Notes under the pieces: generated by a model
The model's input: the letters and a program-made list of their open reading frames with translations, nothing else
Database searches by the model: none
Told to the model about the DNA's origin: nothing
NCBI RefSeq assembly: GCF_902498195.1
Contig: NZ_CABVIY010000001.1
Span: 930,001-994,000 of the forward strand
Direction of reading: 5' to 3'
Length of the DNA: 64,000 nt
Source of the DNA: Pseudomonas fluorescens
Lineage (GTDB): Bacteria > Pseudomonadota > Gammaproteobacteria > Pseudomonadales > Pseudomonadaceae
Part shown: positions 44,899 through 53,354 of the stretch, in pieces
How the letters are laid out: every line of letters begins with the position of its first letter
How positions within the stretch are numbered: the first letter of the stretch is position 1
Made by a program: the position numbers and the translations under genes

Positions 44899-46188
44899 TC
44901 AGGCCAAATAGCGTGCAACCACCGCGTGATAGTTTCCGTCCAGCGAATAACCCCCCACCACTATATTTCCATCGGCCTGGACGACCACTGAAGTGGCGGT
45001 ATCGAGACTGCGACCCAGTCGCGTGCGAATCCACCCTTCACCGTCGCCAAGTGCATGATCGAGTTGTCCGTCAGTCAGGTAGCGACCCAGGATAAAGTCG
45101 GCCTCGACGCCGCCAATGGTTGCGCCGACCGTGACCACGCTGCCGTCTGCTTGCGTCTGGGCCGCGGTCCACTGGCAGCCGCTGCGGCCGATGTCGAGCA
45201 ACCGGGCTTGTCCGCCATGGCAATGCATGACCGGGCGCCCGTTGCCGTGGAGTTTCAGGGACAGGCAGCGCATCGGATCACGGCTGCTGCCGAAACACTG
45301 CAAGTCGCCGTTGTCCTGCTGGACGATCTGGCTGACATGGGCACTTTGCCCCTGGGCCTTGAAGGTCATGAAGCCATCCACGGCAAAACGATCGTCGAGG
45401 GTGCCATCGGCGTTATAACGGGCCAGCAAGCCTTCCTCCGGGAAGTTGATCGAGCCGCCCACCAGGATCCGGCCGTCGTGTTGCACCCGCACGCAGTTGA
45501 GCCAAGTGTTCATCAGCAAGTGCCTGACGACCACGAACCCGCGGCCATTGAAGGTGCTGTCCAGCGTGCCGTCAGTGTCCAGCCGGATGAGCATGCCGGC
45601 ATGATCGGCCAGTTCGAAATGATGATTGGCGATCAGCACGATTCGACCGTCTGCCTGGACCCCGGCGTCACAGGCTTCGGCCCCTGGCACCCCGGGCGGC
45701 AACCAGGCGTCGCGAACCCCGTGGGACAAGTTGCCGGGCAAGCGCACGACACACCGCCCATTGTCGCCAAACCGCTGCGCGGGACGCCCTTGCGGATCGA
45801 ACAGCGCGACAGCGGGGAGGGTGCGATGGGCATTTTCATAGTGCAGGCCGGTGAGCAGAATGTGCCCGTCGGGCAGCACGTGAACCTTGCCGGCCATGGC
45901 TTCGAAGCCCGGCTCGAATTGCCCGATGACGCTGCCTTGATTGCCGAACGAGAGATCTGCCGAGCCATCCGCCAGCAGGCGAGCCAGGCCAAAGCGGCTG
46001 CCACCCGCCATTCCCACCTTCGCCGCTACCAGCAGGCGGCCGTGCGAATCAATGGCGACGCCATTGGTGATGCTGGAGAGGCTGCTGGCGAAGTACACCT
46101 GGGTTTTGCCGTGGGTGGCGAAGGTGGGGTCGAGTGTCCCGTGGCGAGTGAAAGGGGTCGGGAAGCTCAAAACGGACTGGGTTGACAT
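44899..46188 (-). CDS. Delta-60 repeat beta-propeller protein
   Basis: A 429-residue protein built from delta-60 repeats. At least six units can be seen by their cores: HGTLDPTFATHGK, DGSADLSFGNQGSV, QGRPAQRFGDNGRCVV, DGTLDSTFNGRGFVVV, DGTLDDRFAVDGFMTF and DGQLDHALGDGEGW. Each is followed by a strand such as QADGRIVLIANHHF. The fold is expected to be a seven- or eight-bladed propeller. No signal peptide, anchor or catalytic motif was seen. AAGGAG lies before the ATG. Function unknown. Confidence 0.8.
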   Translation of the reverse strand: MSTQSVLSFPTPFTRHGTLDPTFATHGKTQVYFASSLSSITNGVAIDSHGRLLVAAKVGMAGGSRFGLARLLADGSADLSFGNQGSVIGQFEPGFEAMAGKVHVLPDGHILLTGLHYENAHRTLPAVALFDPQGRPAQRFGDNGRCVVRLPGNLSHGVRDAWLPPGVPGAEACDAGVQADGRIVLIANHHFELADHAGMLIRLDTDGTLDSTFNGRGFVVVRHLLMNTWLNCVRVQHDGRILVGGSINFPEEGLLARYNADGTLDDRFAVDGFMTFKAQGQSAHVSQIVQQDNGDLQCFGSSRDPMRCLSLKLHGNGRPVMHCHGGQARLLDIGRSGCQWTAAQTQADGSVVTVGATIGGVEADFILGRYLTDGQLDHALGDGEGWIRTRLGRSLDTATSVVVQADGNIVVGGYSLDGNYHAVVARYLA

Positions 46189-46473
46189 GCACGCGTCTCC
46201 TTGCGAGTCGTCCTGGTCCAGAAGTGGGGATGGCGACTATATAAGAAGAACATTCAATCCCTGAATGCCGGGATGCACAACTGACAGAACTAACAGGTGG
46301 TGCGTCGTTGTGTGCCACAACAGTGTCTTTTCGAACCATTGCCAAGCCTGCAAAGAATTCAGGCTTGTACAAGTTCAAGTTAGCTGTATCGAAAGTTCAA
46401 TGAGCCGTTAAAAACCACAACAACTAACGACAGGGGAAGGGTGCGGATTACTCCGGAGTAATCCGCAAAAAGA
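46189..46473. other. 285-base gap between the beta-propeller gene and the 88-residue gene
   Basis: It contains the promoter region of the beta-propeller gene, with a TATATAG run around 46238, and a perfect palindrome at 46443-46466. No further gene was identified. Confidence 0.5.
46443..46466. repeat. Perfect 24-base palindrome
   Basis: GCGGATTACTCC is followed directly by its exact complement, eight bases past the stop of the 88-residue gene. On the plus strand AAAAA follows. There is no T-run after it on the minus strand, so it is either a stem-loop that protects the transcript end or a protein-binding site. Confidence 0.65.
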
Positions 46474-46740
46474 TCAGTGCGGCATCGACCACGATTGCAG
46501 TGTGTAGCCTTCCTTGCTCAACGCTTCGCGGGCCTGTTCAAGCAGGCGCTCAAGCTGTTGCGGGTCGGTGTAGGCGCTGCTCGGGATCTGCTGGCGGCCT
46601 ATACTGTTGTTGGTGCGGTCGATGACAGTCAGGCTGAGTTCGCCGTTGCCGTCCTGTGGCGCCCAGGCCACGCATTGGAAAGGCTTGAATGCGCGGTCGG
46701 CAATCAAAAGAGCTTCGTTGATACGGAGCGGGGCGTTCAT
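46474..46740 (-). CDS. Conserved hypothetical protein, 88 residues
   Basis: A soluble 88-residue protein starting MNAPLRINEALLIADRAFKP, with a later VIDRTNNSIGRQQIPSSAY and a C-terminal helix LERLLEQAREALSKEGY. The start at 46740 has a GAGAGAAC sequence upstream; the longer frame starting at 46764 is less likely. A perfect palindrome follows the stop. No family was recognised. Confidence 0.68.
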   Translation of the reverse strand: MNAPLRINEALLIADRAFKPFQCVAWAPQDGNGELSLTVIDRTNNSIGRQQIPSSAYTDPQQLERLLEQAREALSKEGYTLQSWSMPH

Positions 46741-47033
46741 AGGATGTTCTCTCAATAGGCCCAATCAAGTGATGTGCCGACAGTTGGGCTTACCGTTCGG
46801 CAGTTACTTGTACTGATGCCCGCAACCGGGGTTCGGGTCACACATTAACAAAAGAAATTTCAGCTTTCTTTCAAATGCCTGTCGTAAGGCCATGTTTTGA
46901 AAGCTGATTGAAAGGTAAGAGTCGTTAGGTAACTAACAATGCCCTTTCTTATAACTATTTACATGGCAACGCTATAGTCAAACGATACAAGGCCCCGTCA
47001 AATTCTTGCTAATGTTACAGCCAGGTCCGCCAA
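46741..47033. other. Intergenic region upstream of the sigma-54 activator gene
   Basis: An AT-rich stretch of about 290 bases divergent between the 88-residue gene and the activator. It holds an inverted repeat TCAGCTTTC (46860-46868) and GAAAGCTGA (46899-46907) with 30 bases between. No gene was found. Confidence 0.5.
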
Positions 47034-47063
47034 ATGACTGTTTTTAATAAAATTTCCTATAAT
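47034..47063 (+). promoter_or_regulatory. Candidate sigma-70 promoter of the sigma-54 activator gene
   Basis: A perfect TATAAT (47058-47063) is preceded 18 bases upstream by ATGACT (four of six matches to TTGACA). Transcription would begin near 47070, leaving a leader of about 13 bases with AAGGA as the Shine-Dalgarno. Confidence 0.45.
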
Positions 47064-47082
47064 TTGGCGCCAAGGAATCATC

Positions 47083-48408
47083 ATGAGCGAAGCGCCTGCC
47101 TTGCGACGTCTATTAGTGGTTGATCCCTGTGACGACTGCCGTCGTGTATTGCCGGGATTACGCTCCGTGGGTTGGGATGTTGACAGCTGTTCGCTGGAAA
47201 ACGCCGCCGACCGATCCTGTGATGTGGGCCTGTTGCGCCTGCAGCCTTTTCACCTGGAGCGCCCGGATGCCGTCAAGGAACTGATCAGCCGCAGCGGCAC
47301 CGAGTGGATCGCCGTGCTCAACCAGGAAGTGCTGCGCCTGCAGAATGTCGGGGACTTCGTCTGTGAATGGTTTTTCGACTTCCATACCTTGCCGTTCGAC
47401 GTGTCCCGGGTCCAGGTCACACTGGGCCGGGCCTTTGGCATGGCGCGCCTGCGCGGGCAGGGCACGGTCCATATCGATCAGCCCGAGCACGAACTGCTGG
47501 GCGACAGCAAGCCCATACGCGAATTGCGCAAGTTATTGAGCAAGCTGGCACCCACCGAGTCGCCGGTGTTGATTCGCGGCGAAAGCGGAACAGGCAAAGA
47601 ACTGGTGGCCCGCACGCTGCACCGACAGTCCCAGCGTCACAGTAAATCCTTCGTGGCGATCAATTGCGGCGCGATTCCCGAGCACCTGATCCAGTCCGAA
47701 CTGTTTGGTCACGAGAAGGGTGCCTTCACCGGCGCTCACCAACGCAAGGTGGGGCGCATCGAAGCGGCCAACGGCGGCACACTCTTTCTCGACGAGATTG
47801 GTGATCTGCCCCTGGAACTGCAGGCCAATCTGTTGCGTTTCCTCCAGGAAAAACACATCGAACGGGTGGGTGGCAGTCAGCCGATTCCCGTGGATGTACG
47901 GGTGTTGGCCGCGACCCATGTCGACCTCGAAGCCGCGATCGAGAAAAAACGTTTTCGCGAAGATTTGTACTATCGCCTGAACGTGTTGCAGGTCGCGACC
48001 TCGCCCCTGCGTGAGCGCAATGGCGACCTGTCGATGCTGGCCAACCACTTTTCCCATTTCTACAGCCATGAAACCGGCCGTCGTCCGCGCAGCTTCAGCG
48101 AAGACGCCTTGATTGCCATGGGCAAGCATGACTGGCCGGGCAACGTTCGCGAGCTGGCCAACCGGGTACGTCGCGGTTTGGTACTGGCTGAAGGCCGGCA
48201 GATCGAAGCGCGAGACCTGGGGCTGATCAGTCATCAGAGCATTGCCCCGCCGATGGGCACGCTGGAAGAGTACAAGCACCGGGCCGAACGCCAGGCGTTG
48301 TGCGATGTGCTGAACCGCCACAGCGATAATTTGAGCATTGCCGCCAAGGTGCTGGGGATCTCCCGGCCTACCTTCTACCGGTTGTTGCACAAGCATCAGA
48401 TTCGTTAA
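47083..48408 (+). CDS. Sigma-54-dependent enhancer-binding protein (VpsR-like), candidate fap activator
   Basis: A 441-residue bacterial enhancer-binding protein. Residues 1-130 form a receiver-like but degenerate domain (LLVVDPCDDCRRVLPGL) resembling the VpsR/FleQ-type N-terminus. The AAA+ domain has Walker A GESGTGKE at 166-173, the sigma-54 contact loop GAFTGA at 213-218 and FLDEIG (Walker B) at 235-240. A Fis-type helix-turn-helix (SIAAKVLGISRPTFYRLL) closes the protein. It is convergent with fapF, separated by a repeat pair and a terminator. The fapA promoter 6.8 kb away has sigma-54 form, so this protein is the likely activator; relatives often bind cyclic-di-GMP. Confidence 0.9.
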   Translation: MSEAPALRRLLVVDPCDDCRRVLPGLRSVGWDVDSCSLENAADRSCDVGLLRLQPFHLERPDAVKELISRSGTEWIAVLNQEVLRLQNVGDFVCEWFFDFHTLPFDVSRVQVTLGRAFGMARLRGQGTVHIDQPEHELLGDSKPIRELRKLLSKLAPTESPVLIRGESGTGKELVARTLHRQSQRHSKSFVAINCGAIPEHLIQSELFGHEKGAFTGAHQRKVGRIEAANGGTLFLDEIGDLPLELQANLLRFLQEKHIERVGGSQPIPVDVRVLAATHVDLEAAIEKKRFREDLYYRLNVLQVATSPLRERNGDLSMLANHFSHFYSHETGRRPRSFSEDALIAMGKHDWPGNVRELANRVRRGLVLAEGRQIEARDLGLISHQSIAPPMGTLEEYKHRAERQALCDVLNRHSDNLSIAAKVLGISRPTFYRLLHKHQIR

Positions 48409-48420
48409 AACCACTCTTTT

Positions 48421-48518
48421 GTAGGAGTGAGCCTGCTCGCGATGGTCGTTAACGATGACACGGGAAACCTGAAACCCCGCGGCGTCCTCAAATCCATCGC
48501 GAGCAGGCTCGCTCCTAC
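48421..48518. repeat. Palindromic repeat pair, family C
   Basis: Arms GTAGGAGTGAGCCTGCTCGC and, 60 bases on, GCGAGCAGGCTCGCTCCTAC. A second copy of this family is at 63075-63172. It lies right after the activator gene. Confidence 0.85.
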
Positions 48519-48530
48519 AGGAGTAAAAAA

Positions 48531-48562
48531 CCCGCTGCGGTTTGCATCGCAGCGGGTTTTTT
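48531..48562. terminator. Bidirectional intrinsic terminator between the activator gene and fapF
   Basis: Arms CCCGCTGCG (48531-48539) and CGCAGCGGG (48548-48556) are flanked by six A residues on the left and six T on the right, so both convergent transcripts have a T-run. It probably ends the fap operon. Confidence 0.9.
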
Positions 48563-48574
48563 GTGGGTGGCGGA

Positions 48575-49855
48575 TCAGAAGTAGTACGGGAATTTCAGGC
48601 TGAAGGAAAAGTCAGGCGAGTCTTCGGTCAGGCCGATGGCCAGGTTGGGCACGATCGTCAGGTTGTCGGTGGCGGCCAGGGTCATGCCGATGTTGAAGTT
48701 GGCGGCGTTGTAATCGCTGTTGGAGATCGATTGCCAATCGCCACCGTCCGGTTTGATCTTGCTCTTGCGGGCGAACTGGTCGGTAAAGGAGAACGACATA
48801 CTCATCTTCTCGTTCAAGGCGAATGCAATACCGGCGCCGACTTGCCACGAGTCGCCCAGCTTCACGTCGCCTTTGACCTTGGAGCCGACCTGAGGGCTGA
48901 TGTCGCTGAAAGAGTCCTCCATGTTGTAGGTATAGGACAGACTGCCGAACAGCACTGCCGGGTCGAAAGTCTTCACCAGCGAGAGACCCGGGGTGATCGA
49001 CCAGACGCCATTGCCGGTCGGCAAGTCCTCGGGCACCGAGAGGTTATCGTTGCCAGGGTCATTGACCAGCTTGATGCCGTAAGGGTCCTTGCCGGTCGGC
49101 GCCTTGACGCGCAAGGTAGCGACCGCGTCGGGCAGGTTGACCGACTCATCGAGGAATTTGTAGGCAACGCCCACGTTGACGTCGCCAATGGTCGGGTCGC
49201 GGGTGACGGTAGCGTCCGACGTCACTGGTCCTGCGCCGCCGGCGCCACCGGAGGAGTACGTCGATTCGCGATAGACCACGGGCACGTTAATGTCGAACTG
49301 CCAGCGCTGCGCCAGGTTGTAGCGAGCGGTCAGGTCCAGTGTCCAGTTGTCGGCCTTGATGCGGTCGAGGTTGATGTTGCCGAGAAAAATCGAGTCCAGT
49401 GCGAGGAAGCCGTTGAGGGTCAGTGCACGGGTATCGTAGTGGGTGTAGGTCAGGCCGGTTTCGACGCTGAACTTGCCGCCGCCGAAGAACCCACTGGCTT
49501 CGTCGTACAGGTTGGACACGCTCTGTGCCGGTTCCGAGTCATCCTTGAGCGACTGCCCGTATGAACTGCCGGTGGTTCCGGGGGCACCGGCGGCCACCGC
49601 CTGACCTCCCTTGGGCGTTTCAGCAGGGGATTTGGTCAGGCGTTTGGGAGCCGGTGTGGCGGGTGTTTCTTCAACTTGGCGAACGCGTTGTTCGAGTACC
49701 ATCAGTGCGTTCTGCTGTGCTTCGTAACGCTGTTTCAACTCCATGAGTTCTTGTTTTAGTGCTTCAACCTGGGGATCCGCTGCCGCGTAGAGCATTGTTG
49801 CCGGGGCCAGGCTACTTAAACAAACGATAGCTCTGAACGTTAACGATCGGTGCAT
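48575..49855 (-). CDS. fapF: Fap amyloid secretion outer-membrane pore FapF
   Basis: Outer-membrane channel that exports Fap fibre proteins. The 426-residue product has a signal peptide ([14 protein letters not shown]) followed by a coiled-coil trimerisation segment ([20 protein letters not shown]). A Pro/Ala/Lys-rich linker comes next, then a beta-barrel of about 280 residues with repeated aromatic-ended strands. It ends in the outer-membrane signature LKFPYYF. It is the last gene of the fap operon, 46 bases past fapE, and a strong terminator follows. Confidence 0.92.
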   Translation of the reverse strand: MHRSLTFRAIVCLSSLAPATMLYAAADPQVEALKQELMELKQRYEAQQNALMVLEQRVRQVEETPATPAPKRLTKSPAETPKGGQAVAAGAPGTTGSSYGQSLKDDSEPAQSVSNLYDEASGFFGGGKFSVETGLTYTHYDTRALTLNGFLALDSIFLGNINLDRIKADNWTLDLTARYNLAQRWQFDINVPVVYRESTYSSGGAGGAGPVTSDATVTRDPTIGDVNVGVAYKFLDESVNLPDAVATLRVKAPTGKDPYGIKLVNDPGNDNLSVPEDLPTGNGVWSITPGLSLVKTFDPAVLFGSLSYTYNMEDSFSDISPQVGSKVKGDVKLGDSWQVGAGIAFALNEKMSMSFSFTDQFARKSKIKPDGGDWQSISNSDYNAANFNIGMTLAATDNLTIVPNLAIGLTEDSPDFSFSLKFPYYF

Positions 49856-49901
49856 GGGTTAGCCGTCCCTTCTGACTACTTCTGATGAGACTGAGCGTAG
49901 A

Positions 49902-50657
49902 TCAGAATCCGTTATTGCGAAGACCTTTGAGCTGGTCCAGGTTGCCGCTGTAAGACCCGGGTGCCGTCACGTTGTCACGCAGCACGACATTGAAGGACGT
50001 GAGGTTGCGGACCTGGTTGCTGCTGCCTAGCAATGTCGTGTTCTGCATCAGCCCACCCTGGGCCAGGCGTTGTACGGTATTGCCTTGGTTGTTGTTGGCC
50101 ACGATGTTGAGTTGCACACCCGTACCCGTCGAGGAAATGCTCATCGAGCCGGCGCCGTTGGCGCCGCTCAGCGTCGAACCCGAGGTCAATGCCTGACCTT
50201 CCTGTCGTATTGCCGGCGCCTGGTTAGCCTTGCTGACGTTGATATCAACGTTGTTGTAGGCCGTGTTGTTGTCGCCCGCCGCACGCACGACTTGGGTGAC
50301 GCCTTCGGTGGTATTGAGGCCGCTCCCGCCGGTGACGGTGCCGGTGCCAGTGGCCGCGCCTTGCGAACGCGAGGAGCGAGAACCTTTATCGTTGTCGATC
50401 ATCGACACATAGAACTGTGGCTTGATGGTCGATTGCTGGATTTGCATCGAGGACGTTGCCCCGATCACTTCACCTTTGGCATTTTCCCAGGTGCTGGTCA
50501 TGGCAATGCCGAAGCTGATAATGCGGCCCGGCATGACGAAACGGCCTCGCAGGGTCGCCAATTCCTGATCCTTCAGTTCGATGGGTTTGAAACTCTGTGC
50601 TTGAATCGGCAGGCTGGCGGTCATGCAAACAACGACCAGCCAGGTTGGAGTCTTCAT
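49902..50657 (-). CDS. fapE: Fap amyloid accessory protein FapE
   Basis: A 251-residue secreted component of the Fap system that co-purifies with fibres in known members. It has a signal peptide (WLVVVCMTASLPIQA). The early segment LATLRGRFVMPGRIISFGIAM is followed by a Gly/Ser/Asn-rich middle (GGSGLNTTEGVTQVV) and NVVLRDNVTAPGSYS at the end. The start at 50657 has GGGAG upstream; the longer frame to 50678 lacks it. It sits between fapD and fapF. Confidence 0.9.
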   Translation of the reverse strand: MKTPTWLVVVCMTASLPIQAQSFKPIELKDQELATLRGRFVMPGRIISFGIAMTSTWENAKGEVIGATSSMQIQQSTIKPQFYVSMIDNDKGSRSSRSQGAATGTGTVTGGSGLNTTEGVTQVVRAAGDNNTAYNNVDINVSKANQAPAIRQEGQALTSGSTLSGANGAGSMSISSTGTGVQLNIVANNNQGNTVQRLAQGGLMQNTTLLGSSNQVRNLTSFNVVLRDNVTAPGSYSGNLDQLKGLRNNGF

Positions 50658-50690
50658 GAGATGCTCCCGGAGCGTCATGCTCCCTTGTTA

Positions 50691-51371
50691 TTAGAAGAAG
50701 TCGCTTTGGATAAATCCGAAGTCCATCAACTCTGCGTCTTGCACCGGGCTGAACGCGTTGACGCGGTTCCTGGCGGTCAGGGGCATAGGCGGGTCGAGCA
50801 GCGCATTGTTCTTGTCGTAGCCCTGGCCGATGACGGCAAAGATGATGCCGTTCCAGCCTTTGACAAAGTCTTCGACCTTGAAGCGTTTATGGCCGAGTAC
50901 CGGATCTCCGATGTACACCCAGCCGTTATGGACCCTTTGCATGACCACGAAATGTTTGTACCCACGGATATCCATGAGCACCACAACCGGAATCTTGATG
51001 TCGTTCAACGTTTCCGTCGCAACCCGATAACCACGGGCTCGCATGCCGATACTTTCGACATAGCGTTTCATGTCGAGCATGGAGAAGCCCTGGACGCGGA
51101 CGAGATCCTGATCGGAATGTGCCAGCATCCCTTCGATGATCTGTTCTTCATTGACGTCCAGCCAATAGGCCTGACGCAATACGGTTGCCAGCGCAGCCGC
51201 GCCGCAACTGAAATCGGTTTTCTGCTGCACCAGGTCGGCAAACTTACGCTCGCGCACACTCTGGATCGGCTTGTACACCACCGCGCCACCCGGAAGGATG
51301 GAAAGCGGCAACTGTGCAGCCTCGATCACACTGGCCACGCAAAGCAGGAATGCCAAGGCGATAATGCGCAT
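50691..51371 (-). CDS. fapD: Fap C39-like protease FapD
   Basis: A 226-residue periplasmic cysteine-peptidase-like protein with a signal peptide (ALAFLLCVASVIEAA). The C39-type catalytic residues are Cys56 in TDFSCGAAALATVL, His140 in RGYKHFVVMQRV and Asp156 in VYIGDPVLG. FapD is thought to process or aid export of the fibre proteins. A terminator-like hairpin lies between fapC and its start (51397-51419). Confidence 0.92.
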   Translation of the reverse strand: MRIIALAFLLCVASVIEAAQLPLSILPGGAVVYKPIQSVRERKFADLVQQKTDFSCGAAALATVLRQAYWLDVNEEQIIEGMLAHSDQDLVRVQGFSMLDMKRYVESIGMRARGYRVATETLNDIKIPVVVLMDIRGYKHFVVMQRVHNGWVYIGDPVLGHKRFKVEDFVKGWNGIIFAVIGQGYDKNNALLDPPMPLTARNRVNAFSPVQDAELMDFGFIQSDFF

Positions 51372-51396
51372 GGTGGGACGCCCCCTGGAAGTGTTG

Positions 51397-51419
51397 AAAA
51401 AGGCCCCCTTGCGGGGGCC
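51397..51419 (-). terminator. Intercistronic terminator/attenuator between fapC and fapD
   Basis: On the minus strand the 7-base arms GGCCCCC and GGGGGCC with a 4-base loop are followed by TTTTT. It lies 16 bases after the fapC stop and 26 bases before the fapD start. It has the form of an intrinsic terminator inside the operon. Confidence 0.75.
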
Positions 51420-51434
51420 TCCCAGAGACAGCCG

Positions 51435-52730
51435 TTAGAACGAGTTGTTGGAGATGGCCAACGAGTTGCTTTGTTGGTTGCCCACACCGGCCGCTACGTT
51501 GACGCCCAGGTTGCCGCTGCCGCCATTCACCGAACCGCTCAGGGTTGCAGTGTTGGTCACAGGGTTGGCCCAGCCAGTAGGAGTCAGCACTTGATAAGAG
51601 TAGGTGTTACTCAGATCAAACGAACTGCTCTCACTGTAGGTTTTGGTTTTGTCGTACTCAGACTCGTGCGACTTGCTGCCCGATTTTTCGAACGAGGATT
51701 CGAACGATTTATCGAACGACTTGCTGCCGGATTTTTCGTACGATTTTTCAACATCGATATCAAGGGTCGCATTGAGCGATGCGTTCAGGTTGGCTTCGGA
51801 GGAATCAGTACGTTCGCCGTTGTTGTGACGGCCATAATCCCAACTAACAGTCCTGGATGCATCAGCCGCCGCTTCCAGCGTAGCGTCCAGCGAAGCGGTC
51901 AGAGAAGCACTGGAGGAACCTGCTTTTTCCCAGTTGCTAGAGCCGCTTGCATCAAAGCTTTTCGATCCACTGACTTCGAAGCTGGAGGAAGAGCTTTTGC
52001 TTCCGCTGGCCGAGACAGTCTTATCGTAGTTGGAACTGCCGCTGGCCGATTTGGTGACGGTCAGTGTATCCACGCGATAAGTACGATCGGCGTTGTTGTT
52101 CACAACAAGGCCAGGGCCGTTTTGATCGGCAGAAGCGGTGGCTGTTGCATTACCAAGTGGCGCATTGGTATTGGCAATGGCCATGGTGTTTTTCTGCTGG
52201 TTCAGGTCGCCGCCAGCAATGTTGATCCCCATGTTGCCGCTACCGCTGTTACCCGATCCGCTCATATTGGCCGAGTTGGTGCTGCCGTAGTTGTCGACCC
52301 GGTTGTTGTTGCTGTACTGCCGCACGCTAGCAGTAGCGGAGGCAGTGCCGAACACGAAGCTGTTATCCAGACTGGAGTCTGAGGCAGCATTGGCGATGGC
52401 AGCCGCGTTGTCTTGTTGGTTGCCTGCGCCTGCCGCCACGTTGACGCCCACGTTGCCGCTGGTGCCAGTGGCAGAGCTGCTCATCTCTGCTTCGTTTTGA
52501 GTCCCTTCGTTACGGATGCGGTTGTTGGTACTGCTTTGGTTATCCCAAGCATTGGCAGTCGCGTAAACAGGGATCTTTGTAGGTGGAGGAGTGTGCTGGT
52601 TGCCATTATGGTGACCATTGTTGTTGTGGCCATTCCCATGGCCGCCCCTTTCGTTTGCAGCTTGTACAGCAACAGCCATGACCGCAGCAATTGCGAAAAC
52701 CAGAGGCTTTAATGCCATCGAAGGTTTCAT
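51435..52730 (-). CDS. fapC: Major functional amyloid subunit FapC
   Basis: Main fibre subunit of Pseudomonas functional amyloid. The 431-residue product has a signal peptide (VFAIAAVMAVAVQA). Three imperfect repeats end in GNVGVNVAAGAGNQQDN (near residue 92), GNMGINIAGGDLNQQKN (165) and GNLGVNVAAGVGNQQSN (406). They are separated by a short linker and a long one of about 185 residues (190-375). The long linker is rich in Ser, Lys and Asp with recurring GSKSF and SFEKS units. GGAG precedes the start. No cysteine is present in the chain. It is the third gene of the operon. Confidence 0.95.
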   Translation of the reverse strand: MKPSMALKPLVFAIAAVMAVAVQAANERGGHGNGHNNNGHHNGNQHTPPPTKIPVYATANAWDNQSSTNNRIRNEGTQNEAEMSSSATGTSGNVGVNVAAGAGNQQDNAAAIANAASDSSLDNSFVFGTASATASVRQYSNNNRVDNYGSTNSANMSGSGNSGSGNMGINIAGGDLNQQKNTMAIANTNAPLGNATATASADQNGPGLVVNNNADRTYRVDTLTVTKSASGSSNYDKTVSASGSKSSSSSFEVSGSKSFDASGSSNWEKAGSSSASLTASLDATLEAAADASRTVSWDYGRHNNGERTDSSEANLNASLNATLDIDVEKSYEKSGSKSFDKSFESSFEKSGSKSHESEYDKTKTYSESSSFDLSNTYSYQVLTPTGWANPVTNTATLSGSVNGGSGNLGVNVAAGVGNQQSNSLAISNNSF

Positions 52731-52780
52731 GGTGATTCTCCGTACTTATTTTAGGTTAAGTGTTGTTATTACCTTTTGGG

Positions 52781-53353
52781 TCAATCCACGACCCGTACGC
52801 TCAGGGTGTTAGCCATGCGGTTTCCCACCCCGGCGCTCTGATTCAACTGAATCACCCCGCGGCTACCGGTGAAGGCCTGGTCACTGGTAGTGACCTGGCG
52901 ATAGCCTGGTGCAGAGTCGGTTGGATCGGAGTTGTTGAGCAGCGCCACGTTCTGTTGCATGAGGACGCTGTCGTCGATACTTTGCGGCTGCGTACTGATG
53001 TTGATACGCAGTGCGTTGGCTTGCTGGTTACTGGCGCCTGAACTCTGGTTGACGCCCAGTGCGCCGTTGCCACGGCTGAAGGACGCGCCGCCAATGCTCG
53101 CGCTCGCATCAATCCCGGGGTCGACCTGCGTACGTAACCGTTGTCGAATCTGTGTGGTGGCTACAGCGTGGGTGCCACTGGCGATGGCCCGGGCGTTGGC
53201 CTGCTGCTGCAGATCGCCCGCCGCCTGGTTGACCGCGAGGTTGCCCTGGTACTGCATGCCCGAGTTGTCGATGTCGGCGTTATTGGTGACGGGAGATTGG
53301 GCAAAGGTCGATGCACTGCAAAACATGGCGATCATCAGCAGCGTACGATTCAT
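52781..53353 (-). CDS. fapB: Minor amyloid subunit FapB (nucleator)
   Basis: A 190-residue secreted protein that seeds FapC fibres in known systems. It has a signal peptide (LLMIAMFCSASTFA). Three amyloid repeats of the same type as FapC occur at about residues 37-57 (GNLAVNQAAGDLQQQAN), 97-117 (GALGVNQSSGASNQQAN) and 166-186 (GVIQLNQSAGVGNRMAN). It starts one base after the fapA stop codon and lies 50 bases ahead of fapC. Confidence 0.93.
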   Translation of the reverse strand: MNRTLLMIAMFCSASTFAQSPVTNNADIDNSGMQYQGNLAVNQAAGDLQQQANARAIASGTHAVATTQIRQRLRTQVDPGIDASASIGGASFSRGNGALGVNQSSGASNQQANALRINISTQPQSIDDSVLMQQNVALLNNSDPTDSAPGYRQVTTSDQAFTGSRGVIQLNQSAGVGNRMANTLSVRVVD

Positions 53354-53354
53354 C

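Noticed and set aside
50070..52382. Plus-strand frame of 770 codons opposite fapC-fapE
   Set aside because: The fap genes explain this region; the plus frame begins inside fapE and has no start site or family match.
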